Positions 1 through 8,648 of a stretch of DNA of 64,000 bases are shown here, one piece after another. The translations under genes were made by a program, and so were the position numbers. Source of the DNA: Micrococcus sp. (GTDB lineage Bacteria > Actinomycetota > Actinomycetes > Actinomycetales > Micrococcaceae). Under the pieces are notes generated by a model. That model had not been told where the DNA came from. It saw nothing but the letters and a program-made list of their open reading frames with translations, and ran no database searches. The number at the start of each line of letters is the position of its first letter. Within the stretch, counting starts at the first letter, position 1. The DNA is taken from contig JASBVO010000002.1 of NCBI GenBank assembly GCA_029961105.1, positions 296,136 to 360,135 of the forward strand, read 5' to 3'.

Positions 1-608
1 GTGGGTTTGCCCGGCAGAACCACCTGCGCCGCTATCTGGTGGGTCCTGCGTTCTCCAGCACGCCTCTGCGCTCCCCCGTCCTGGCCGGACTGCGCGATGC
101 CGCGGGGCCGGCTCTGGAGTACGCCCACGCGCAAACCGGAGAGACGGTGCAGCTGATGGTGCTGCGGGGCGGGGACATCTTGTTTTTGGACGGCATCGAG
201 TCCGAGCTGACCTTGCGGGTGGCCATGCGGCGCGGGGACACGATGCCGGCGTTCACCTCGGCCGGCGGCAAGGCATTGCTGTCCCGGTTGCCCAACCGGG
301 AGCTGGAAGAGGTCTACCGTGCGGGCGTACCGGACTGGCCCACCGCCAAGATCCATTCCCTGGCCACGCTGAAGAAGCGGATGACGCGCATCCGGCACGA
401 CGGATACGCCACCAACCTGGAGGAGACAGAACAGGGGGTGATCGGCATTGGGGTGGCCGTCGTGGACTTCCTGGGCCGGCCTCTGGCCGGGCTCACCACG
501 GCGACGCCCAGCATCCGCTTTACCCGGGCCGACATCCCCCGCCACGTGGAGGTCCTGCGGCAGGCGGCCGAAATCCTGGAACGGCGCACCGCCGAGCAGC
601 AACACTGA
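1..608 (+). CDS. IclR-family transcriptional regulator (C-terminal part, truncated by window start)
   Basis: The frame is open from base 3, so the start and the N-terminal helix-turn-helix lie outside the window. About 201 residues remain. They form the IclR effector-binding domain: residues reading RRYLVGPAF join the domains, followed by the ligand-pocket segments SAGGKALLS and GIGVAVVDFLG. Its stop is only 15 bases from the stop of the convergent acetoacetyl-CoA synthetase gene. IclR proteins commonly control adjacent catabolic operons, so it may regulate the ketone/acetoacetate genes that follow; that link is inferred from position only. Confidence 0.85.
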   Translation, partial: GFARQNHLRRYLVGPAFSSTPLRSPVLAGLRDAAGPALEYAHAQTGETVQLMVLRGGDILFLDGIESELTLRVAMRRGDTMPAFTSAGGKALLSRLPNRELEEVYRAGVPDWPTAKIHSLATLKKRMTRIRHDGYATNLEETEQGVIGIGVAVVDFLGRPLAGLTTATPSIRFTRADIPRHVEVLRQAAEILERRTAEQQH

Positions 609-623
609 ACCGGCCTCTCCGGA

Positions 624-2642
624 TCAGGCCGGGTTCAACACCTCCTGGACCCGAGCGACGGTGGCGTCGATCTGCTCGGGCCGGGCGACCACGCCGAGGT
701 CCATGACCTGTCCGCGGACCGCGCCCTGGATGATGCGCTTGAGCGGGATCTCCAGGCGCTTGCCGGTGGGGTTGCGCGGGATGGACGGGACGAACACCAC
801 GTGGTCTGGCACGTGCCGGGGGGAGAGCTCGGTGCGCAGGGTGGTGCGGATGGTCTTCTCCAGGACCACCGGGTCCGCGCCGTCGGCGGCGTCGACGAGC
901 AGCACGAGCTGGCCCATGCCACCGGAGTCCTCGAAGTGCAGCACCATGGTGTCGTTGACCTGGGGCAGGGCATCGAGCACCGCGTAGAACTCGGCGGTGC
1001 CCAGGCGCACGCCGCCACGGTTCAGGGTGGCGTCCGAGCGGCCGGTGATCACCCAGCTGCCGCGCTCGGTGTGCACCAGCCAGTCGCCGTGGCGCCACAC
1101 CCCGGGATAGGCGCCGAAATAACTGTCCTTGTAGCGTGCGAAGTCCGGGTCACCCCAGAAGAAGACCGGCATGGATGGCATCGGTTCGGTGCAGACCAGT
1201 TCACCGGCCTGACCGTGCAGCGGCCTGCCCTCGGGGTCCCAGGACTCCACGGCCACGCCCAGCGGGCGGCAGGACATCTCCCCCGCCCAGACCGGGGTCA
1301 GCGGGCTGCCGCCGACGAAGGCGGCACAGATGTCCGTGCCGCCGGAGGTGGGGGCCAGCAGCAGGTCCGGATTGACGGCTTCGAGCACCCAGCCGGCCAC
1401 ATCGGCGGCCAGGGGCGACCCCGAGCACTGGATCTCCCGCAGCCGGGACAGGTCCCACTGGTCCATGGGGCGCATCCCGGAGTGGGCGCAGGCGCCCAGG
1501 TAGGCCGAGCCCGTGCCCATGTAAGTCGCCTTCGTCTCGGCCATCACCGCCCACTGGGACCACTCCCCGTCGGCGGCCGGCCAGTTCGGGTCCCCGTCCA
1601 TGAGCACCACGGAGGCCCCCAGCAGCAGCGAGGACACCCCCAGGGTCCACACCATCCACCCGGTGGTGGAGAACCAGAAGGCATTGTCGGCCTCGCTCAT
1701 CCCGAAGTGCAGTCCGTGGGCCTTGAGGTGCTCCAGCAGGATCCCGCCATGGCAGTGCACGATCGCCTTGGGCCGGCCCGTGGTGCCCGAGGAGAACAGC
1801 ACGATCAGCGGGTGGTCGAAGGGCACCGGCTCGATGCGCACCTCCGGGACGGCCGCCTCCGTGCCGGGCTCGACGCCGGCGCGGCCGGTGAACTGCGCCC
1901 AGGTCTCCGCCCCCTCCGGGGCCTGGGCGTCGGGGTCCAGGTAGGGCAGCAGGATGGTCTGGGTGCCAGGCAAGAACTGCCGGATGCGGGCCAGGTCGTC
2001 TGTCCGGGAGAGCTCGCGCTTGCCGTAGCGGTAGCCGTCGATGGCGATCAGCAGCGTCGGCTCCAGCTGGGTGAGCCGGTCCAGCACGGACTGCGGACCC
2101 ATCTCCGGGGGCACCGCACACCAGATCGCGCCCAAGCCCGTCGTCGCCAGGTAGGCGGCCAGTGTCTCCGGAATGTTGGGCAGGTAGCCGGCCACCCGGT
2201 CGCCCTTGGTGACGCCCCGGGCGATGAGGCCGGCCTGGATGCGGGCGACTTCCTCCTCCAGGCGCGCCCCGGTCCACTCGACGGAGCCGTTGGTCTGGCT
2301 GCGGGAGGTCACCATGACATCCCCGGCACGCTCACGCAGCTTCCGCAGCACGTGCTCGGCGTAGTTCAGCCTCGCCCCCGGGAACCATGTCGCCCCCGGC
2401 ATGGTGCGGTCCTCAAGGACCGCCGTGTACGGGGAATGGGAGATCACCTCGAAGTGCTCCCACACCTGGGCCCAGAAATCCTCGAGGTGCTCCACCGACC
2501 AGGCCCAGGCGTCCTCGTAGGTCTCGAAGTGGAGGCCGTACTTGGCCTCGACGTCCTCCAGGAAGCGGCCCATGCGATGTTTGCTCCACTCCCCGCGGGC
2601 GGGGGCGGGGGTCAGGAGGGTGCCGGGCTCAGTGATGGTCAT
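624..2642 (-). CDS. Acetoacetyl-CoA synthetase (acetoacetate--CoA ligase)
   Basis: A cytoplasmic AMP-forming ligase of 672 residues, the usual length for acetoacetyl-CoA synthetases. It converts acetoacetate, ATP and CoA to acetoacetyl-CoA. The N-terminal acyl-CoA-synthetase cap (about 1-100) includes WFPGARLNYAE. The ATP loop SSGTTGRPKA is at 284-293. The adenylation core contains WSTTG-like FWFSTTGWMVW and HGDWLVHTERG, and the catalytic C-terminal lysine lies in NPTGKRLE (about 628). The start has AAAGGA seven bases upstream. It precedes the operon encoding a biotin carboxylase and carboxyltransferase, so its substrate may be the product of that carboxylation. The MFS gene at 2745-4082 lies upstream on the same strand and is probably cotranscribed. 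Confidence 0.9.
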   Translation of the reverse strand: MTITEPGTLLTPAPARGEWSKHRMGRFLEDVEAKYGLHFETYEDAWAWSVEHLEDFWAQVWEHFEVISHSPYTAVLEDRTMPGATWFPGARLNYAEHVLRKLRERAGDVMVTSRSQTNGSVEWTGARLEEEVARIQAGLIARGVTKGDRVAGYLPNIPETLAAYLATTGLGAIWCAVPPEMGPQSVLDRLTQLEPTLLIAIDGYRYGKRELSRTDDLARIRQFLPGTQTILLPYLDPDAQAPEGAETWAQFTGRAGVEPGTEAAVPEVRIEPVPFDHPLIVLFSSGTTGRPKAIVHCHGGILLEHLKAHGLHFGMSEADNAFWFSTTGWMVWTLGVSSLLLGASVVLMDGDPNWPAADGEWSQWAVMAETKATYMGTGSAYLGACAHSGMRPMDQWDLSRLREIQCSGSPLAADVAGWVLEAVNPDLLLAPTSGGTDICAAFVGGSPLTPVWAGEMSCRPLGVAVESWDPEGRPLHGQAGELVCTEPMPSMPVFFWGDPDFARYKDSYFGAYPGVWRHGDWLVHTERGSWVITGRSDATLNRGGVRLGTAEFYAVLDALPQVNDTMVLHFEDSGGMGQLVLLVDAADGADPVVLEKTIRTTLRTELSPRHVPDHVVFVPSIPRNPTGKRLEIPLKRIIQGAVRGQVMDLGVVARPEQIDATVARVQEVLNPA

Positions 2643-2744
2643 GGTTCATCCTTTGTTCTCAGGGTCCGAAGCCGGCCCGGTGCGTTTGGCGGCGGGCACG
2701 GTCGGTGCGTCACGTTCGATCAGTCGCGGTGAGGTCAGGTCAGG

Positions 2745-4082
2745 TCAGGCCGACGCGGTCGGCGCGAGTTGAAGCGCGGCGCCCTGCCGGCGCAGGGACA
2801 CACTCAGCGCGGCCACGCAAGCGGCGGAGGCCAGCAACGGTACGGCGAACAGGTAGAAGATGGTCTCGGGGTCCCAGCCGCCGTCGATGAGGTAGCCGAC
2901 CAGGATGGGTGCGACGATGGACACGAGCCGGCCGACGCCGATCATCCAGCCGATGCCGGTGGCCCGGGCCCGCGCGGAGTACACTCCCGGGGCGACGGCA
3001 TAGAACCCGGCGATGCCCGCCGTCGTGAGGATGCCCAGCAGCACGGCAGTGCCCATGGCCACCGGGATCACCGAGAACACGACGCCGAACAGCACGTAGG
3101 CACCGGCCGCGCCAGCGAGGGCACCGAACAGCAGTCGGTTGGACTTGAACCGGATGGCCAGGGCGCTGAAGATGAAACAGCCGATGATCCCGCCCAGGTT
3201 GGCCAGCGTGCCGGTCCGGATGCCCAGGGCCTCTTCGCCGGAGGCCGCTGAGATGATCTGCGGAGTCCAGGTGTTCGCGAAGTAGTAGGCGGCCACCAGG
3301 CAGGCGTAGCCGATCCACAGCATGAAGGTGCGGAAGCGGACTGTGCCGTGGAAGATCTCGGCGATGCCGCCGCTGGTCTGCGTGGTCTGCGGCAGCTCGG
3401 GCAGGGCAGTGAGCGGCGGGCGGTTCATCCGGGCCAGGATGCGGTTGACCTTGCCCAGGGCGCCCTTGGGCTGGCGGGCGACGAGGAAGTCCAGGGACTC
3501 GGGCAGGAACAGCAGGGCGATCACGAACATCAGCGCGCTCATGACACCACCGGCCAGGAACAGGGCCTGCCAGCCGAACGCGGTGATCAGCGGTTCGGCG
3601 ACCACGCCGCCGATGGTCGCGCCGATGGGGTACCCGGCAGCGTAGATACCGATGATCGACCCGCGGCGGGCATCCGAGGCGTACTCGGACACGAAGACGT
3701 TGAGGTTCGCCATCATCCCACCCACCCCCAGGCCGGTGAGCAGCCGGAACACCAGGAGCATGACCTCATCGGTGGCCAGAGCGGAGAGCCCCATCCCGAG
3801 GGCGATCACGGCCATGGACCCCACGGCGAGCCAGCGCCGGCCGATGACATCCGCGATCGGGGTGATGAAGATCGAGCCGGCGGCCATGCCGAACAGGCTG
3901 GCGCTGAGCAGATAGCCGAGCATCACCGGCTCGGTGCCCCACGCCGCGCTCAGGGACGGGGCGGCATAGGCCATCGCGGCCACATCGAAGCCGTCCAGAA
4001 GGATCATCACCAGCGCGACCGTGACGGCCACGACCTGGAATCGAGTCATCCGCGACCGGCGGATGTCCTGCAATACGTCCAT
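2745..4082 (-). CDS. MFS transporter, aromatic acid:H+ symporter (AAHS) type
   Basis: A 445-residue inner-membrane carrier with 12 predicted hydrophobic segments. The AAHS signature LLDGFDVAAMAYAAP lies in helix 1, a GRR loop (IADVIGRRW) follows helix 2, and RLLTGLGVGGMMAN lies in helix 4. Relatives import 4-hydroxybenzoate, protocatechuate, muconate or related carboxylates by proton symport. Here the gene sits between acetoacetyl-CoA synthetase and the carboxylase operon, so the cargo could be acetoacetate or another short keto acid rather than an aromatic; the sequence does not decide. Its promoter region is shared with the divergent biotin-carrier gene. Confidence 0.85.
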   Translation of the reverse strand: MDVLQDIRRSRMTRFQVVAVTVALVMILLDGFDVAAMAYAAPSLSAAWGTEPVMLGYLLSASLFGMAAGSIFITPIADVIGRRWLAVGSMAVIALGMGLSALATDEVMLLVFRLLTGLGVGGMMANLNVFVSEYASDARRGSIIGIYAAGYPIGATIGGVVAEPLITAFGWQALFLAGGVMSALMFVIALLFLPESLDFLVARQPKGALGKVNRILARMNRPPLTALPELPQTTQTSGGIAEIFHGTVRFRTFMLWIGYACLVAAYYFANTWTPQIISAASGEEALGIRTGTLANLGGIIGCFIFSALAIRFKSNRLLFGALAGAAGAYVLFGVVFSVIPVAMGTAVLLGILTTAGIAGFYAVAPGVYSARARATGIGWMIGVGRLVSIVAPILVGYLIDGGWDPETIFYLFAVPLLASAACVAALSVSLRRQGAALQLAPTASA

Positions 4083-4136
4083 GGGAAGGCTCCAGAGGTT
4101 GGGAAAACGTTCACCCTGACGCTATTCAGGGGCCTT

Positions 4137-4156
4137 CCCGTGATCTAGCTCACGGG
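4137..4156. promoter_or_regulatory. CRP/GlxR-type palindromic operator, transporter side
   Basis: CCCGTGATCTAGCTCACGGG is a perfect 20-base palindrome with a GTGA-N6-TCAC core, the pattern bound by CRP/FNR-family regulators. Its centre lies 64 bases upstream of the MFS start. Confidence 0.6.
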
Positions 4157-4331
4157 GAAAGGTTCCTCCCTGCGGAATGCCACAGAGCTCGGTCGGCCAC
4201 AAGGGCCATCCGGGCGGATCGACGCACCCCGAATCGCCTTAGGGGCGTCATCCACATCCGCTATTCCGCACCGCGGAATCTTTGCCAGCATTATGGTGCG
4301 GTGCCGCAGGCCCTCCCTACCGTCGCCAGAA

Positions 4332-4347
4332 CGTGACCCCAATCACA
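4332..4347. promoter_or_regulatory. CRP/GlxR-type operator, carboxylase side
   Basis: CGTGACCCCAATCACA again has GTGA-N6-TCAC. Its centre is about 43 bases upstream of the biotin-carrier start. Together with the site at 4137 it suggests that one carbon-catabolite regulator controls both divergent units. Confidence 0.6.
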
Positions 4348-4382
4348 CCTGACGATGCGAACCCTGGAAGGACGGTCCCCGG

Positions 4383-4904
4383 ATGAACTTCGACCTCGAA
4401 GAACTTGCGGCCATCATTGAACAACTGGACCAGACCGAGTTCACCGACTTCCGTTTCGAGCACGGAGACCTGCGCCTGCACGTCAGCCGGGGTGGATCCG
4501 GCGCCGGCATCGAACCGTTCGCCGCACCGGCGGCCTCCTCCGCTCCCGCCTCGGCACCCGTGCCCGATCCGGCCACCCCGGCCACCGCCCCAGCAGCTGC
4601 CGTACCGGCTGCCGCGCCGGCGTCGGGAACCGGGCTGGACCCGCAGAATCTCCCGGAGGGTTACTCGGCGGTAACCGCCCCCATGTTGGGCTGCTTCTAC
4701 GGTGCGCCCAAGCCGGGCTCGCCTCCCTTCGTCCAGGTGGGCGACGCCGTCGGGCCGGACACCACCGTGTGCATCATCGAGGTGATGAAGCTGATGAACT
4801 CCGTTCCCGCGGGGGTCAGCGGCGAGGTTGCCGCGGTATTCCTTCAGGACGGTGAGCTGGCGGAGTTTGGCCAGCCCCTGTTCGCCATCAAGGTGAACTC
4901 ATGA
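4383..4904 (+). CDS. Biotin carboxyl carrier protein of an acyl/keto carboxylase
   Basis: A 173-residue AccB-like carrier. The N-terminal helical part (1-38) is followed by a Pro/Ala-rich flexible linker (about 45-85) and a C-terminal biotinyl domain. The biotinylated lysine is K136 in EVMKLMN; most homologues have EAMKMMN. It carries carboxybiotin from the biotin carboxylase encoded next to the carboxyltransferase two genes on. Its stop overlaps the next start (ATGA at 4901-4904), the first of several overlaps that argue for one translationally coupled operon. Confidence 0.9.
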   Translation: MNFDLEELAAIIEQLDQTEFTDFRFEHGDLRLHVSRGGSGAGIEPFAAPAASSAPASAPVPDPATPATAPAAAVPAAAPASGTGLDPQNLPEGYSAVTAPMLGCFYGAPKPGSPPFVQVGDAVGPDTTVCIIEVMKLMNSVPAGVSGEVAAVFLQDGELAEFGQPLFAIKVNS

Positions 4905-6289
4905 GCCCGCGGATCTTCATCGCCAACCGCGGTGAGATCGCCGTGCGCGTCATTGAGGCCTGCGACCGGCTCGGCTTCGAGACGGTTCTGGGCGTTTCGG
5001 CCGCCGACAGGTACACCCTCGGGGCCCGCCGCGCCGGACGCACCGTGGTCCTGGGCGGGTCCCGTCCGGGGGACAGCTACCTGAACATGGACGCTGTCCT
5101 GCAGGCAGCCGTCTCCACCGGCTGCACGGCCATCCACCCCGGTTACGGGTTCCTTTCCGAGAACTCCGAGTTCGCCCGGAAGTGCGCCGAGGAGGGCATA
5201 GTCTTCGTCGGTCCATCTCCCGAGGCGCTGGACTCGCTGGGTGACAAGCTCACGGCCCGCCGGCTTGCCGAATCCGTGGGCGTTCCGGTCTCGGCCGGCG
5301 GCACCGCCGAATCCGCCGAGGAGGTCCGGGAACTGGCCGAGCGGATCGGCTACCCGGTGCTGGTCAAGGCCGCTTACGGTGGTGGCGGACGCGGCATGAA
5401 GCTGGTCGAATCCGCCGAGGACCTCGAGGACGCCTGGCATCTGGCCTCCTCCGAGGCGGCGTCCTCCTTCGGCAACGGCCTGGTGTTCCTGGAGCGTTTC
5501 GTCACCGACGCCAAGCACGTGGAGGTGCAGATCCTGGGCGACCGGCACGGCAATCGAATCCATCTGGGCGAACGCGAGTGCTCCGTGCAGTACCGGTACC
5601 AGAAGGTCGTCGAGGAGGCCCCCTGCGCCGCCCTGCCCCAGCCCACCCGGGAGCTTCTGCACGCCAGCGCTCTGCGGATCGCCGAGGCCTTGGACTACGT
5701 GGGCCTGGGCACCGTGGAGTTCCTCTACGACGTGACCCGGGACGAGTTGTCCTTCCTGGAGGTCAACCCGCGCCTGCAGGTGGAGCATCCGGTCACCGAG
5801 GCCGTCACGGGGGTGGACCTGGTCCGCGAACAGATCCTCGCGGCCCTGGGCCAGCCCCTGGAGGTCGCCCAGGCGGACGTGTCCCTGACCGGTCACGCGG
5901 TCGAGTGCCGCATCACCGCGCAGGACCCCGAGCGCGGCCTGGCGCCCTCGCCCGGCCGGGTCACCCGCTGGAGCCCGCCGCCGGCCGGCGGGGCGCGGCT
6001 GGATTCGCACATCTACGAGGGCTATCTGTTCCCGCCCTACTACGACGCCCTGATGGGCAAGCAGATCGTCTGGGCGCCGGACCGCACCTCGGCGATCGAG
6101 CGCATGGACCACGTGCTGGAACGCTTCGTCATCGAGGGCGTGACCACGTCCCTGCCCCTGCTGCGGCGCATCCTGGCCCATCCGGAGTACCGGGACAACA
6201 CCGTCACCACGCACTGGCTCAACCACGAGCTCCCCCGTCTCACCCAAGCCCACCAGAACCAGCAGACCAACGAAGAGGTGCCCGCATGA
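4901..6289 (+). CDS. Biotin carboxylase subunit
   Basis: A 462-residue ATP-grasp biotin carboxylase, close to the usual 445-460. It uses ATP and bicarbonate to carboxylate the biotin of the carrier. The N-terminal fold starts IFIANRGEIAVR. The ATP-grasp glycine loop KAAYGGGGRGMK is at 156-167, ERECSVQYRYQKVVEE near 226, and the catalytic EVNPRLQVEHPVTE near 290; the commoner form is EMNTRIQVEH. The start overlaps the carrier gene by four bases and the stop overlaps the carboxyltransferase start by four. The gene is part of a dedicated carboxylase, since no acetyl-CoA carboxylase beta subunit is nearby. Confidence 0.92.
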   Translation: MSPRIFIANRGEIAVRVIEACDRLGFETVLGVSAADRYTLGARRAGRTVVLGGSRPGDSYLNMDAVLQAAVSTGCTAIHPGYGFLSENSEFARKCAEEGIVFVGPSPEALDSLGDKLTARRLAESVGVPVSAGGTAESAEEVRELAERIGYPVLVKAAYGGGGRGMKLVESAEDLEDAWHLASSEAASSFGNGLVFLERFVTDAKHVEVQILGDRHGNRIHLGERECSVQYRYQKVVEEAPCAALPQPTRELLHASALRIAEALDYVGLGTVEFLYDVTRDELSFLEVNPRLQVEHPVTEAVTGVDLVREQILAALGQPLEVAQADVSLTGHAVECRITAQDPERGLAPSPGRVTRWSPPPAGGARLDSHIYEGYLFPPYYDALMGKQIVWAPDRTSAIERMDHVLERFVIEGVTTSLPLLRRILAHPEYRDNTVTTHWLNHELPRLTQAHQNQQTNEEVPA

Positions 6290-7761
6290 GCGAGATCAGC
6301 CTCGTCGATGTGTCCCTGAGGGACGGAAACCAGAGCATCTGGGGTGCCACCGGCGTCACCACCCGCATGGTCGAGGGCGTCGTCCCGGACCTGGACCGGG
6401 TCGGCTACAAGTCCATCGAACTGGCCACCAGCACCATCCTGGCCACCGCCGTGCGTTACCACCGCGAGGACCCCTTCGAGCGGCTGCGTGCCGCCCGGGA
6501 CCGTTCCCCGAACACCACCCTCGGCTTCCTGACCACCGGCAAGCGGTTCATCACCTTCCACCGCACCCCGGACGCTGTCCTGGAGCTGGCCTACTCCGTG
6601 CTGGCCCGCAACGGCATCACCAAGATGTGGGTGATTGACCCGATGCACGACATGGAGTCCGCCGCGAAGATCGCCGCCATGGCCAAGCGCGTCGGCTTCG
6701 AGGAGGTCATCGGCGGGATCTGCTACACCACCAGCCCGGTGCACACGGATGAGTACTTCATGGCCAAGGCCCGCGAGCTGGATGCCTCGGATGACATCGA
6801 CGGCTTCTACCTCAAGGACCCCTCCGGGTTGCTCACCATCGACCGGGTGCGCCAGCTCGTCCCCGGGCTGCAGCAGGCCATGCAGCGCCACCCGCTGCAG
6901 GAGATCCACTCCCACGCCACCACGGGCCTGTCCCCCATCACCGTGCTGGACGCAGCCGACCTCGGTGTGCCCAGCATCCACTGCGCGCTGCCGCCGCTGG
7001 CCAACGGGGCCTCCCACCCCGAGGCCCAACGCCTGGTGGCCAACCTGCGGGCCCGCGGCCACGAGGTGAACGTGGACCTGGAGGCCATGGCCGCCGCGAG
7101 TGCCTACCTGCAGCGCCAGGCCAAGATCAAGAACCTGCCGGTCGGCCGCCCCAACGAGTACGACGAGGCGTTCTACCGACACAACATCCCCGGCGGCGTG
7201 CAGTCCACGACCCGGCGTCAGCTGGCCGAGATCCGGCAGGAGCACCTCTTCGACGCCGTCATCGAGGAGTCCGTCCAGGTCCGCCAGGACCTGGGCTGGC
7301 CGATCGTCATGACGCCCTTCGCCCAGTACATCGTCACCCAGGCCACCCTGAACGTGATGACGGGCGAACGCTACAAGCAGGTCGCCGATGAGGTCATCGA
7401 CCTCATCCGCGGGGACTTCGGCCCGCTGCCGGGCGAGGTGGAGCCGGCGCTGAAGGACCGGGCGCTGGCCACGGAGCGCGGACGGCAGAAGCCCGACGAC
7501 GGCCAGTCCGTCACGCTCAAGGACCTGCGGCACCGCTTCGGGGAGAACCTCGGGGACGAGGAACTGCTGCTGCGTGCGGTGATGCCCTCCGAACAGGTGG
7601 ACGCGATGTACGCCGCGCAGCACACCGCCCCGGCCCGGACCCTCAAGACCCTGCTGGACAGCGTGGGCCGGTCGTCCTCGACGACGTCGATCTCGCTCAG
7701 CGACGGTTCGACCACCTTCTCCCTCCAGCGCGACGCCCGTCGAACGGAGACCACGGCATGA
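6286..7761 (+). CDS. Pyruvate-carboxylase-like carboxyltransferase subunit, substrate probably not pyruvate
   Basis: 491 residues of the HMGL/PYC_OADA TIM-barrel carboxyltransferase type, which moves CO2 from carboxybiotin to an enolizable ketone. Metal-site residues are visible: LRDGNQS (11-17) and HSH (208-210). The lysine that is carbamylated in the family is K177 in FYLKDPSG. The segment that is LLRGAN in pyruvate carboxylases, whose arginine binds the pyruvate carboxylate, reads FLTTGKRF here (81-88); by hand alignment the arginine is replaced by threonine (T84). ATR-V-R after the first motif is also changed (ATGVTT). This suggests an uncharged ketone or enol-type substrate. ATGA overlaps occur at both ends of the gene. 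Confidence 0.85.
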   Translation: MSEISLVDVSLRDGNQSIWGATGVTTRMVEGVVPDLDRVGYKSIELATSTILATAVRYHREDPFERLRAARDRSPNTTLGFLTTGKRFITFHRTPDAVLELAYSVLARNGITKMWVIDPMHDMESAAKIAAMAKRVGFEEVIGGICYTTSPVHTDEYFMAKARELDASDDIDGFYLKDPSGLLTIDRVRQLVPGLQQAMQRHPLQEIHSHATTGLSPITVLDAADLGVPSIHCALPPLANGASHPEAQRLVANLRARGHEVNVDLEAMAAASAYLQRQAKIKNLPVGRPNEYDEAFYRHNIPGGVQSTTRRQLAEIRQEHLFDAVIEESVQVRQDLGWPIVMTPFAQYIVTQATLNVMTGERYKQVADEVIDLIRGDFGPLPGEVEPALKDRALATERGRQKPDDGQSVTLKDLRHRFGENLGDEELLLRAVMPSEQVDAMYAAQHTAPARTLKTLLDSVGRSSSTTSISLSDGSTTFSLQRDARRTETTA

Positions 7762-8648
7762 GCCCCTTCACCCCGAACCCCGGCGCCGTGGCCGCCTCCC
7801 GCGGCTGGATGCTGGACGTGGACGGCTGCCTCGTGAGCACCGCCCGCGCCGGGGGCGCCGGCGGTGTCCCGATGCCGCGGGCCATCGAGTTGCTGGATGC
7901 GCTCTACGCCGCCGGACATTCCGTGGTCATCTGCACCAACGCCTCGGAGAAGACCCCGGCGGACTACGCGGAGCACCTGCGCGCCGCCGGCCTGAACGTC
8001 CGCGACGAGGACTTCGCCACGGCCGGCAGTGCCGCCGCGGAGTACATCGCCCACCACCACCCGGGGGCCCGGGTCCTGGCCGTGGGCGCCGAGGGGATCT
8101 CCGCCCCCCTGTCCGGGTACGGGATGGAGCTGGCCGAGGCCGGCGGGCCGCTGGCCGACGTCGTGCTGGTGGGTGCCGCCCGCGGGTACTCGACCGAGCT
8201 GATCAACGCCGCCTGCCTGGCCGTGGACGCCGGGGCGCTCCTGTACTCGACGCAGGCCAGCCCCTGGTTCCACGGCGGGCGGGGCAAGTCCGTGGCCGTC
8301 TCCGCGGTCATGGCCTCGGCCATCGCCTGGGCCACCGGGGTCCAGCCCCACGTGCTCGGCAAGCCCTCCCCGGCCCTCGGGGAGACCCTGCGGCGCCAGT
8401 TGGGCGTGCCCGCGGAGGCCATCACCATCGTGGGCGATGCCACCGCCGAGATCGACCTGGCCCGGAACATGGGCGCCAACGCGGCGCTCGTGCTGTCCGG
8501 TGCCACCGACGCCGCCCGCCTGGCCACGCTGGAGGGCACTGCCCGCCCGGACGTCGCCCTGGCCGACGTCGCCGAACTGCTCGACCTTCTCACCCCCACC
8601 ATCTCCCCCTCGAACACCCCCGTGCCCTCCGAAGGAGCCCGATCATGA
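7758..8648 (+). CDS. HAD-superfamily phosphatase, NagD/class IIA type
   Basis: 296 residues. HAD motif I is MLDVDGC (nucleophile D20, acid D22), motif II is ICTNAS (T60-N61), the motif III lysine is in LGKPSP (about 197) and motif IV is VGDATAEID. A class IIA cap lies between motifs II and III. Relatives dephosphorylate small phosphate esters such as phosphoglycolate, glycerol phosphate and nitrophenyl phosphate. Placed between the carboxyltransferase and the phosphotransferase genes with ATGA overlaps on both sides, it may hydrolyse the phosphorylated intermediate or a dead-end phosphate ester. That role is inferred from context. Confidence 0.85.
   Translation: MSPFTPNPGAVAASRGWMLDVDGCLVSTARAGGAGGVPMPRAIELLDALYAAGHSVVICTNASEKTPADYAEHLRAAGLNVRDEDFATAGSAAAEYIAHHHPGARVLAVGAEGISAPLSGYGMELAEAGGPLADVVLVGAARGYSTELINAACLAVDAGALLYSTQASPWFHGGRGKSVAVSAVMASAIAWATGVQPHVLGKPSPALGETLRRQLGVPAEAITIVGDATAEIDLARNMGANAALVLSGATDAARLATLEGTARPDVALADVAELLDLLTPTISPSNTPVPSEGARS

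Larger units (their letters stand above)
4083..4382. promoter_or_regulatory. Divergent promoter region between transporter and carboxylase operon
   Basis: This 300-base intergenic region holds no convincing gene. It carries two CRP/FNR-type palindromes, one close to each divergent start (listed separately). It is visibly richer in A+T than its flanks. Confidence 0.6.

Noticed and set aside
2725..2760. AGGTC pentamer repeat as an operator
   Set aside because: Only three short direct copies; too little to call a site.
4545..4620. Proline/alanine-rich repeat in the biotin carrier as a frameshift
   Set aside because: It is the normal flexible linker of AccB-type carriers, in frame on both sides.
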